A stretch of 17,501 nt of DNA, taken from positions 1 to 17,501 of the forward strand of contig JAQGLD010000125.1 of NCBI GenBank assembly GCA_028293055.1, written 5' to 3'. Positions 6,414 to 11,838 of the stretch are shown piece after piece. Within the stretch, counting starts at the first letter, position 1. Every line of letters begins with the position of its first letter. The position numbers and the translations under genes were made by a program. Below the pieces are notes generated by a model. It did not search any database, had not been told where the DNA came from, and worked only from the letters and a program-made list of their open reading frames with translations. Origin of the DNA: Alphaproteobacteria bacterium. GTDB lineage: Bacteria; Pseudomonadota; Alphaproteobacteria; Sphingomonadales; Sphingomonadaceae.

Positions 6414-7769
6414 TCAGGCGGCTGCCGCGGCGGGCTCTTTCTTGCTCCAGGAGGATTTGGCGGCCTCCCTGCGCTTGTTCGCGAGATAGGAGTCGAAGCC
6501 GATCTGGACGCCAAGCAGCGACACGAAGGTGGATTGATAGGCGATGCCAACGAACAAAGAGCCGACCAGGTAGATGACCTGGGCAATTTGCAGCGCCGTG
6601 GCCAGGGGCGAGATCCAGGCGTCCTCGCCTTCGGCCTTCCAATAGCGTCGGCGCATCACCTCCATTCGGATCAGGCCGCCGAATTGCAGGATCAGGAAGG
6701 CGATCAGGCCGGGGAATCCCTGCTCGCCGAGCATTTCGAAATAGGAAGAATGGAAGGCACGGCCTTCGTCGATCATCACCTGCTGGGACACGGTCTCGGT
6801 GGCGCCGCTGTCGGTCTTCTGGGTCACGAGCACCTGCAGCTTGTTGCCGCGAAAGGAATCGAACCCGCCGCCCATCGGGTGGTCCTGGACATAATTCCAG
6901 GTCCATTGCCACACCGCCAGCCGCGCCGTCGCCGAGCTGTCGGCCTGATAGCCGGAGATCGTTTCCATGCGAGAGGAGAAGGCGCTGGGCAGGAACGGAA
7001 TCGCGACCAGCCCGGCCGCGGCCATCAGGCATATATAGAGGATGCGCCTCTTGGCATCGCGCAGGGCCAGCACGACGAAAACCCCGATGCACATCAGGCC
7101 GGTCCTGGCCTGGGTGCCGACCGGAATCAGCATGCACGAGAAGATCAGAGCATAAGCGAAGGCGCGGACTCGCCAGTCGGGCGGAAAGATCGTGCCGAAC
7201 CGCGAGAGCCAGAGGATGATCGGGATGATCGCGATCGCGGCGGTGGAGATGATGCTTCCCTCAAACAGGCCGGTATTGTTGGCGACCATCAGGTTGAGCT
7301 CGCCATAACCGCCGCCGGTGACGATCGTCTTGATCCCGCCGACGATAATGATCGTGCCGAGCCCGAGGGTCATGAACAGCAGATAGGCTTCAATCCTGAG
7401 GCGCGTGCGCAAGAACAGAGGCAGGAAGATCGCCCAGATCATCGACTTCCACACCCACGACCATTTCGCCGCGGCGTCGACCGGAAAATCGGCGTGGAGG
7501 GTGGTCGTGCCGGCATAGACGAGCAAGGCGACCATCAGGAATTGGCGCGGCGCGAAGCTCAGCCGCTTCTGCTGGTCTGTGAACAGCCAGCCGGCGAAGG
7601 CGAGACCGGAAATGATCAGTGAGAGCGGCAGGCGGTTGAGCAGAAAATAGGAAAGCTGCTGCGGCGAGACGATGTCGACATAGGCATAGGCCAGCACGAA
7701 CAGGAACGGCCGACGGAAGCCGAGCCCGAGCAAGGCGATCAGAAAAGCGACGAAGAAGAGGTCACGCAC
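6414..7769 (-). CDS. Exosortase-A-type putative O-glycosylation ligase / Wzy-like polysaccharide polymerase
   Basis: A 451-residue polytopic inner-membrane protein. The start VRDLFFVAFLIALLGLGFRRP and the phrase YVDIVSPQQLSYFLLNRLP match the N-terminal domain of the putative O-glycosylation ligase group tied to exosortase A. The Wzy_C/O-antigen-ligase core follows, with RTGLMCIGVFVVLAL, then the periplasmic loop SATARLAVWQWTWNYVQDHPMGGGFDSF, and HSSYFEMLGEQGFPGLIAFL. About 10-12 transmembrane helices are apparent. The probable role is joining or polymerising lipid-linked glycans on the periplasmic face. The start is taken as GTG at 7769 because AGGGG at 7782-7778 lies 8 bases upstream and the family begins there. 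An ATG at 7871 would add 34 basic residues that conflict with the overlapping small gene. The C-terminus ends in a Lys/Ala tail. Confidence 0.85.
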   Translation of the reverse strand: MRDLFFVAFLIALLGLGFRRPFLFVLAYAYVDIVSPQQLSYFLLNRLPLSLIISGLAFAGWLFTDQQKRLSFAPRQFLMVALLVYAGTTTLHADFPVDAAAKWSWVWKSMIWAIFLPLFLRTRLRIEAYLLFMTLGLGTIIIVGGIKTIVTGGGYGELNLMVANNTGLFEGSIISTAAIAIIPIILWLSRFGTIFPPDWRVRAFAYALIFSCMLIPVGTQARTGLMCIGVFVVLALRDAKRRILYICLMAAAGLVAIPFLPSAFSSRMETISGYQADSSATARLAVWQWTWNYVQDHPMGGGFDSFRGNKLQVLVTQKTDSGATETVSQQVMIDEGRAFHSSYFEMLGEQGFPGLIAFLILQFGGLIRMEVMRRRYWKAEGEDAWISPLATALQIAQVIYLVGSLFVGIAYQSTFVSLLGVQIGFDSYLANKRREAAKSSWSKKEPAAAAA

Positions 7770-7917
7770 CTTTGCGGCCCCTGCGCAGGAAGCTCGGGCG
7801 CGCTTCAGGGTCGCGCGCCGGCGCCGAATCATCCTCGAGATCGGGCCGCGAGAGCAGGCGCCAGGCCGCAAGCAGCATGAGCCCGTGAGTGAGCGCGAGC
7901 GCGAAATTGTCGATCAT
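7762..7917 (-). CDS. Small single-helix membrane protein overlapping the ligase start
   Basis: A 51-residue protein starting MIDNFALALTHGLMLLAAWRLL, with one likely transmembrane helix at about residues 5-21, then a charged Asp/Arg/Pro-rich tail ending FLRRGRKGA. GGGAGG at 7932-7927, 9 bases before the ATG, is one of the strongest ribosome sites in the window and supports this start. Its TGA (7764-7762) lies just inside the ligase gene, whose GTG is at 7769, so the reading frames overlap by 8 bases and translational coupling is likely. No function is recognised. Position suggests an accessory or assembly partner of the ligase. Confidence 0.65.
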   Translation of the reverse strand: MIDNFALALTHGLMLLAAWRLLSRPDLEDDSAPARDPEARPSFLRRGRKGA

Positions 7918-8011
7918 TCTGCCGGGCCTCCCTCTTCGCTCTAGTGCCCAATGGTCCATAAGCAGGCGCGGTTGACGCGGCGTTAAGTTTGACGTGGCAA
8001 AGCTCCGGACC

Positions 8012-9214
8012 ATGCGGATCCTGCATGTCCTCGACCACAGCCTGCCGCTGCACAGCGGCTACACCTTCCGCACGCGCGCGATCGTCACCGCGCAGCTGGC
8101 GCGGGGACTCGAGGTCGCCTGCCTGACCGGCGTGCGCCAGGGCCCGGCCGGCACGGACCCCGAGATCATCGAGTCCATACCGTTCTACCGCACTCCGGCC
8201 GTAGCGAAGGCGCCGTCGCCCTTGCGCGAGTGGCGCGAGATCAATGCGCTCGCCGCCCGGCTCGACCAGCTTGCCGAGGCATGGCGTCCCGACCAGCTCC
8301 ATGTCCATTCCCCGGTTCTCAACGCACTCGCTGCGCTTCGGGTGGCCCGCCGCCGAAACATTCCCCTGATCTACGAGATTCGCGCCTTCTGGGAAGATGC
8401 GGCGGTCGGAAACGGCACCGGCAGCGAAGGCTCGCCGCGCTACCGCGCGACGCGCATGCTGGAGACCTGGGCGGCGCGCCGGGCGGACGCGGTGGCGGTG
8501 ATTTGCGAGGGCCTGCGCCGCGACCTCGTCTCGCGCGGCATCCCGCCTGAAAAGATCATCGTCGCGCCAAATGGAGTCGACATGACCCTGTTCGGCAACC
8601 CGCTCGCCCCGGATCTCAACCTCGCCCGCCGCCTCGGCCTCAAGGATGCCGACGTGGTCGGATTCATCGGCTCCTTCTACGATTATGAGGGGCTGGACGA
8701 TCTGATCGCGGCGATGCCGCTCCTGCTCCGCAAGCGCCCGAAAGCGCAGCTGCTGCTGGTCGGCGGCGGCCCGATGGAGGAAATCCTGCGGGCCCAGGCG
8801 GAAGCTTCGCCGGCGAAGGAGCGGATCCGCTTCATCGGCCGGGTCCCCCATCATGAGGTCGACCTCTATTACGGGTTGATCGACATCCTCGCTTATCCGC
8901 GAAAGGCGATGCGCCTGACCGAGCTGGTCACTCCGCTCAAGCCGCTGGAGGCGATGGCGCAGCGCAAGCTGGTCGTCGCGTCCAATGTCGGCGGCCATCG
9001 CGAGCTGATCGAGGACGGAGTCACCGGCACCCTGTTTCCCGCCGGCAATCCCCAGGCCCTCGCCGATTCGCTGGACACCCTGTTCGGCAACCGATCGCTC
9101 TGGGAACAGAGGCGCGACACCGCGCGCGCCTTCGTCGAACGGGATCGTAACTGGTCGTCAAATATTTCTCGTTACAATCCCGCTTACCAAAAAATGACGG
9201 GCAAGGCAGTCTGA
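8012..9214 (+). CDS. Exosortase-A-associated GT4 glycosyltransferase (Daro_2409-like)
   Basis: A 400-residue GT-B glycosyltransferase. The start MRILHVLDHSLPLHSGYTF followed by RTRAIVTAQLARG is the hallmark of the PEP-CTERM/exosortase-A-associated GT4 group. The N-domain also has LHVHSPVLNALAAL and LIYEIRAFWEDAAVGNGT. The donor-binding C-domain shows VAPNGVDMTLF, VGFIGSFYDYEGLDDLI and RIRFIGRVPHHEV. The late loop RLTELVTPLKPLEAMA replaces the usual EX7E motif (Glu304 and Glu313 here). It is predicted to be cytoplasmic or membrane-associated, adding a sugar to a lipid-linked glycan; the sugar is unknown. The ATG at 8012 is favoured over a GTG at 7994 because family members begin at this methionine, although its ribosome site is weak. 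It is divergent from the 51-residue gene and overlaps the next gene by one base (TGATG). Confidence 0.88.
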   Translation: MRILHVLDHSLPLHSGYTFRTRAIVTAQLARGLEVACLTGVRQGPAGTDPEIIESIPFYRTPAVAKAPSPLREWREINALAARLDQLAEAWRPDQLHVHSPVLNALAALRVARRRNIPLIYEIRAFWEDAAVGNGTGSEGSPRYRATRMLETWAARRADAVAVICEGLRRDLVSRGIPPEKIIVAPNGVDMTLFGNPLAPDLNLARRLGLKDADVVGFIGSFYDYEGLDDLIAAMPLLLRKRPKAQLLLVGGGPMEEILRAQAEASPAKERIRFIGRVPHHEVDLYYGLIDILAYPRKAMRLTELVTPLKPLEAMAQRKLVVASNVGGHRELIEDGVTGTLFPAGNPQALADSLDTLFGNRSLWEQRRDTARAFVERDRNWSSNISRYNPAYQKMTGKAV

Positions 9215-10110
9215 TGAAAAGCACATCCTCTTCGGCGCATGGGATAGACGGCGCGATCGATTTCGGCGTCGCCGCGCTCGCGGCAGTCTCGATCGGCTTC
9301 GTGACCTTCGCCATGCCGGAAGACCTCTTCTCGTCGCTGGTGCGCGCGACCCATCTTCCCGACGTGCTCGCCGCTGCTGCACCTCCGCTCGGCGCCAAGG
9401 CCAGGTTCGCGGTGATGGGTGCCGACGCTTTGCTCGTCTTCGCGTTGGTCTGGGCGCTGATGCGCGGTCTCGGCGCCAAGGCGGCGGCAAAGCCGGCCGC
9501 GAAAGCGGCCGATCCGGGCGCGCCGCGGGTCCGCCGTGCCGATGCGCATCCCGATGCTCCCGCGCGACGGCCGCTTCTCGCCGGCGCCGATCTCGGTGAG
9601 CCGAACATGGACATATATGATCTGGATACGCCGGAGCCTGCGGTCGCCTACACCCACGAACCACAGCCGTCCGTCGAGCCCGCTCGCTACGAGGCTCAGT
9701 CGCCGAGGTTCGAATCGGCCGAGGATAGTGAAGACGACCAGGCCCTGGCCCGCGAAACTGCGCCGGCGCGCCTGCCGCGCTTCCTGACCACCGAAGATCC
9801 CGATCCGGAGCCGGCCCGCGACCCAGTGGTCCCGCCCTCCCAGAAGAAGAGCGTCGACTCGCTCACCGCGCGGCTTCCCGAAGGTCCCGAGCCGAGGAAT
9901 GGCGACACCATCGGAACCTTGATGCAGCGCCTCGAACGCGGGCTCTCCGAACGCGAGGAGCCGATCATGGAGCCCCAGCCGGAGCCCCAGCTGCCCGAAG
10001 CGCTCAAGTCGGCCAGCGAAAATCCCGAGGCCTCGCTATCGTCGGAAGGCGTGCGTCATCGGCTGCGCAGCGCGATCAGCGACCTCAACCAGGTCGCCAA
10101 TCGCGGCTGA
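9214..10110 (+). CDS. Two-helix membrane protein with long acidic, proline-rich cytoplasmic tail; function unknown
   Basis: A 298-residue protein. Two hydrophobic helices are visible at about residues 13-35 (IDFGVAALAAVSIGFVTFAM) and 66-85 (VMGADALLVFALVWALMRGL). They are followed by an Ala/Lys/Arg segment and about 190 residues rich in Pro, Glu, Asp and Ser, which are probably disordered. Two short predicted helices near the end stand out (GDTIGTLMQRLERGLSERE and SSEGVRHRLRSAISDLNQVA) and could be protein-interaction elements. The family was not recognised. The ATG overlaps the glycosyltransferase stop (TGATG), so it is translated from the same message and probably helps the polysaccharide machinery. 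It converges with the 10122-10331 gene, with 11 bases between the stop codons. Confidence 0.75.
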   Translation: MKSTSSSAHGIDGAIDFGVAALAAVSIGFVTFAMPEDLFSSLVRATHLPDVLAAAAPPLGAKARFAVMGADALLVFALVWALMRGLGAKAAAKPAAKAADPGAPRVRRADAHPDAPARRPLLAGADLGEPNMDIYDLDTPEPAVAYTHEPQPSVEPARYEAQSPRFESAEDSEDDQALARETAPARLPRFLTTEDPDPEPARDPVVPPSQKKSVDSLTARLPEGPEPRNGDTIGTLMQRLERGLSEREEPIMEPQPEPQLPEALKSASENPEASLSSEGVRHRLRSAISDLNQVANRG

Positions 10111-10121
10111 GCCGATTCGGG

Positions 10122-10331
10122 TCAGGCGCCGCGGCGCCGCCCGCCGACCCTGCTTTCGCATTCGTCGAGAAAGGCGGAAATTCGCGCCTGGACCTTCGGC
10201 CTCGGCTCGCGCCCACGCCTGAGGTCGAAGACGAAGCGCGGATCGTTGACCGCATCGCGGCCGAAGCGAGTGGCGGCGGTGCCGCTGCGGCGTAAATGGC
10301 GCTCGATGCGCCTGAGCAGATCCACAAGCAT
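10122..10331 (-). CDS. Short HTH-like basic protein divergent from the S24 regulator
   Basis: A 69-residue Arg-rich protein (19 Arg by eye). The block SGTAATRFGRDAVNDPRFVFD followed by LRRGREPRPKVQARISAFL has the pattern of a minimal helix-turn-helix: a small-residue turn, then a recognition-like helix and a closing helix. It resembles a group of short alphaproteobacterial hypotheticals, recognised from memory only, and DNA binding is inferred. ATG 10331 gives MLVDLLRRIERHLRR. An in-frame TTG at 10343 would add four residues and has AGGG just upstream. The ATG is preferred here, but the choice is open. The GTTC-N7-GTTC box lies 14 bases upstream, where this gene's promoter would be, so it may be controlled with the S24 gene. 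Confidence 0.65.
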   Translation of the reverse strand: MLVDLLRRIERHLRRSGTAATRFGRDAVNDPRFVFDLRRGREPRPKVQARISAFLDECESRVGGRRRGA

Positions 10332-10344
10332 CTCCCGAATCAAT

Positions 10345-10359
10345 GTTCCCTATTTGTTC
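10345..10359. promoter_or_regulatory. GTTC-N7-GTTC box (alphaproteobacterial LexA/SOS box match)
   Basis: GTTC at 10345-10348 and GTTC at 10356-10359 are separated by exactly seven bases (CCTATTT), AT-leaning as in known SOS boxes. This direct repeat is the LexA recognition site described for Alphaproteobacteria. It lies between the divergent HTH-like gene and the S24-repressor gene, so it could control either or both. Confidence 0.6.
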
Positions 10360-10372
10360 GTTGTCGAAGGAC

Positions 10373-10400
10373 TTTTCCTACTTGTCTAGGGAAATTCCTA
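10373..10400. promoter_or_regulatory. TTCC(C)TA half-site cluster, candidate operator of the S24 regulator
   Basis: TTTTCCTA (10373-10380) faces TAGGGAAA (10387-10394) across a 6-base spacer. A further TTCCTA (10395-10400) follows directly, making TAGGGAAATTCCTA a near-palindrome. A related TTCCCTA lies at 10347-10353 inside the GTTC box. The half-sites flank or overlap the putative -35 element of the S24 gene, the usual position for an autoregulatory operator. Confidence 0.45.
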
Positions 10401-10410
10401 CCATTATGGA
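10382..10410 (+). promoter_or_regulatory. Candidate promoter of the S24-type regulator
   Basis: TTGTCT (10382-10387) and TATGGA (10405-10410) are 17 bases apart. A start about 7 bases after the -10 box would fall on the ATG at 10417, which suggests a leaderless or nearly leaderless message. This agrees with the absence of a good ribosome site before that ATG. The -10 match is modest. Confidence 0.35.
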
Positions 10411-10416
10411 TGATCC

Positions 10417-11064
10417 ATGGCCGAGGCAGATCCCCGCGTGGTGCTCGAGCGCCTGATCCGAGAGCGCGGAGAGGATTATGCGGGCCTGTCGCGGCTGATC
10501 GGGCGCAACGCCGCCTATATCCAGCAATATATCAAACGGGGGTCGCCTCGCCGCCTCGCCGAGGAAGACCGGCACCAGCTGGCGCTCTATTTCGGGATAG
10601 ACGAAGCCATGCTCGGCGGGCGCGAGGGCGGCGATCCCGCTGCCGATCTTGTCGCGGTGCCGCGACTGGATGTCGGAGCGTCGGCGGGCGCGGGCGCGCT
10701 CGACCCCGAGGAAAGGCAACTCGGCCGGATCGGCTTCGATCCCCTCTGGCTGCGCCGGCTGGGCATAAGCGACGGCAAGGCGCTTTCGGTGATTCGGGTC
10801 CAGGGGGATTCGATGACCCCAACCCTGTCGGACGGCGACGAGATATTGGTCGATCGCGGCGACGGCGCGCCGCGGCTGCGCGACGGAATCTATGTGCTCA
10901 GGCTCGAGGACACGCTGGTGGTGAAGCGGCTTGCCCTCAGCCCAGCGGCGTCGCGCGTGTCGATCCTCAGCGACAATCAGGCCTATCCCGGCTGGCCGGA
11001 TTGCGCGCTGTCCGCGATCGACGTGGTCGGCCGAGTGGTCTGGGTGGGTCGGCGCCTGGGGTGA
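10417..11064 (+). CDS. S24/LexA-like self-cleaving transcriptional regulator (not LexA itself)
   Basis: A 215-residue cytoplasmic regulator. The N-terminal 60 residues form a helix-turn-helix (DYAGLSRLIGRNAAYIQQYI then KRGSPRRLAEEDRHQLALYF), the XRE-like type found in prophage-style and cellular S24 repressors. The C-terminal half is the peptidase S24 domain, with VIRVQGDSMTPTLSDGDEIL holding nucleophile Ser132 and GIYVLRLEDTLVVKRL holding Lys170. Ala-Gly bonds at 90-91 and 92-93 (VGASAGAGA) sit where self-cleavage occurs in LexA and CI proteins. Cleavage stimulated by RecA filaments is known for the family and inferred here. LexA's own N-terminal winged helix is absent. It is divergent from a small HTH-like gene and preceded by a GTTC-N7-GTTC box and dyads, so SOS-linked and autogenous control is plausible. 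Confidence 0.85.
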   Translation: MAEADPRVVLERLIRERGEDYAGLSRLIGRNAAYIQQYIKRGSPRRLAEEDRHQLALYFGIDEAMLGGREGGDPAADLVAVPRLDVGASAGAGALDPEERQLGRIGFDPLWLRRLGISDGKALSVIRVQGDSMTPTLSDGDEILVDRGDGAPRLRDGIYVLRLEDTLVVKRLALSPAASRVSILSDNQAYPGWPDCALSAIDVVGRVVWVGRRLG

Positions 11065-11104
11065 AAAATTATCCTCTCCCTCGAAAAGCGGGCGAGGAAT
11101 TTCA

Positions 11105-11275
11105 TCAACGCCGCCGGTCGAGCAGCCAGATCAGCAAAGCGAGAAGCAGGCCGGCGCCCGTGCCGGTGATGAAGCCGATGCTCGGCTGGCCGACCAATGT
11201 GCCTGCGACCGCGCCGATGATGATGCTCGCAGCGAGGATGAAGCCGCCAGCCTGGGTGTAGCCACTCTTGTCCAT
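11105..11275 (-). CDS. 56-residue two-helix membrane protein
   Basis: A short gene reading MDKSGYTQAGGFILAASIII, then a Gly/Ala-rich segment and a second helix (GTGAGLLLALLIWLLDRR), ending in Arg-Arg-Arg at TGA 11107-11105. The two hydrophobic helices (about residues 10-28 and 33-52) are joined by VGQPSIG, which is typical of small inner-membrane hairpins. GAGG sits just upstream of the ATG (about 11286-11283). It converges with the S24 regulator, with 40 bases between the stop codons. The composition and the clean start, stop and ribosome site make it likely real. The function is unknown. Confidence 0.65.
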   Translation of the reverse strand: MDKSGYTQAGGFILAASIIIGAVAGTLVGQPSIGFITGTGAGLLLALLIWLLDRRR

Positions 11276-11356
11276 GCCGCCTCATGGCAGCTTGGCCGGG
11301 TTCGCGCCACCCTGTGGGGGTTGAGCGATCATGTCGAAAGAGAGTGACCTGATGAA

Positions 11357-11513
11357 CCGCTGTAGACTGCACCCGCACTCCACAGCGGCGCTGCGCGCGG
11401 CAAGCTGATGAAAAGGTTTGGACTGCCCCCGACAGTCCAAAGCCCCGCCGTGCACGGCAGCCTGTTCATGGTGAACGAAGCATTGAGCATGTCGCTGCGC
11501 AGGTTCGAAACCT
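11357..11513 (+). ncRNA. Hairpin-rich leader or small RNA candidate upstream of the 70-residue gene
   Basis: Five perfect stems fall in about 160 bases: CCGCTGT/ACAGCGG (11357-11363/11382-11388), TTTGGACTG/CAGTCCAAA (11417-11425/11433-11441), the palindrome GCCGTGCACGGC (11447-11458), GTTCA/TGAAC (11464-11468/11472-11476) and AGGTT/AACCT (11501-11505/11509-11513). The 278-base gap between the divergent genes (11276-11553) otherwise shows no gene. An 18-codon frame from ATG 11352 ends at TGA 11406-11408, which overlaps another ATG at 11408, so leader peptides are possible. No known RNA family was recognised. Confidence 0.3.
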
Positions 11514-11542
11514 ACTCGCTCTATGAACGGGATTATCGAAGC

Positions 11543-11547
11543 AGGAG
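11543..11547 (+). promoter_or_regulatory. Ribosome binding site deciding the TTG start of the 70-residue gene
   Basis: AGGAG at 11543-11547 is 6 bases before TTG 11554-11556, the ideal distance. No in-frame ATG lies nearby at the start of the conserved-looking region, so this site is the main argument for a TTG start. Confidence 0.65.
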
Positions 11548-11553
11548 AGTGCG

Positions 11554-11766
11554 TTGCGTCACGATGTGTTCCTTTCCGACCGGGCGGCCTTTGCCGACGC
11601 GAGCGAGCTGCTCGACAGCTTCGGCGAGTTCGCCGCGGTCGAAGCCGCGCAGCGTGCGAGCCGCAGCCGCGACCTCGGCAACGTCGTGCATTTCTGCCGC
11701 TGGCGCGAGGTCGTGCGGATGATCGACATGCTCAGCGACCACCAGGTCGACGGGGCGCTGCACTAG
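11554..11766 (+). CDS. 70-residue conserved-looking soluble protein, TTG start
   Basis: The protein reads MRHDVFLSDRAAFADASELL, with further segments DSFGEFAAVEAAQRASRSRD and NVVHFCRWREVVRMIDML, ending with DGALH. It has no signal peptide or membrane helix. A single Cys next to His and Trp (VVHFCRWR) stands out. It resembles a small hypothetical seen repeatedly in sphingomonads, from memory only. The start is TTG with a strong ribosome site. The frame shows the strong G/C third-position bias of its neighbours. No function can be given. It stands 72 bases before tamA on the same strand and might be co-transcribed with it. Confidence 0.65.
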   Translation: MRHDVFLSDRAAFADASELLDSFGEFAAVEAAQRASRSRDLGNVVHFCRWREVVRMIDMLSDHQVDGALH

Positions 11767-11804
11767 GTTACGCGGCGCCAATCGCGCTTTTCCAATTCGC
11801 CGCT

Positions 11805-11818
11805 GGCCCCGATGGGCC
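11805..11818 (+). terminator. Small GC hairpin between the 70-residue gene and tamA (weak)
   Basis: GGCCC (11805-11809) and GGGCC (11814-11818) pair around CGAT. There is no T tract directly after it and it lies only 20 bases before tamA. It could equally be a leader structure at the tamA start. Confidence 0.2.
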
Positions 11819-11838
11819 GGGACGGCTAGTTTCTCCCG

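Noticed and set aside
6534..7622. A long plus-strand open frame of 362 codons opposite the ligase gene
   Set aside because: The translation is Asp/Gln/Arg/His-rich without family motifs, and the opposite strand encodes a convincing polytopic membrane protein.
7829..8998. A 389-codon minus-strand open frame opposite the glycosyltransferase
   Set aside because: It is a shadow of GC-rich codon bias. The sense strand carries unmistakable GT4 motifs.
10125..10138. Perfect palindrome GGCGCCGCGGCGCC between two convergent genes as a terminator
   Set aside because: It lies within the last Arg/Ala codons of the short HTH-like gene, is simple-sequence GC-rich, and has no T tract. It was judged likely a codon-composition effect.
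10417..11064. The S24 protein as LexA itself
   Set aside because: The N-terminal HTH is of the XRE-like type, not LexA's winged helix, so it is a separate S24 regulator.
11065..11104. Terminator between the S24 gene and the 56-residue gene (CCTCG/CGAGG)
   Set aside because: Only a 5-bp stem with a long loop and no T tract; too weak to annotate.
11496..11515. T-arm-like string with the loop TTCGAAA, suggesting a tRNA or tmRNA
   Set aside because: The arm has a mismatch, and no matching acceptor, D or anticodon arm was found at the needed distances.
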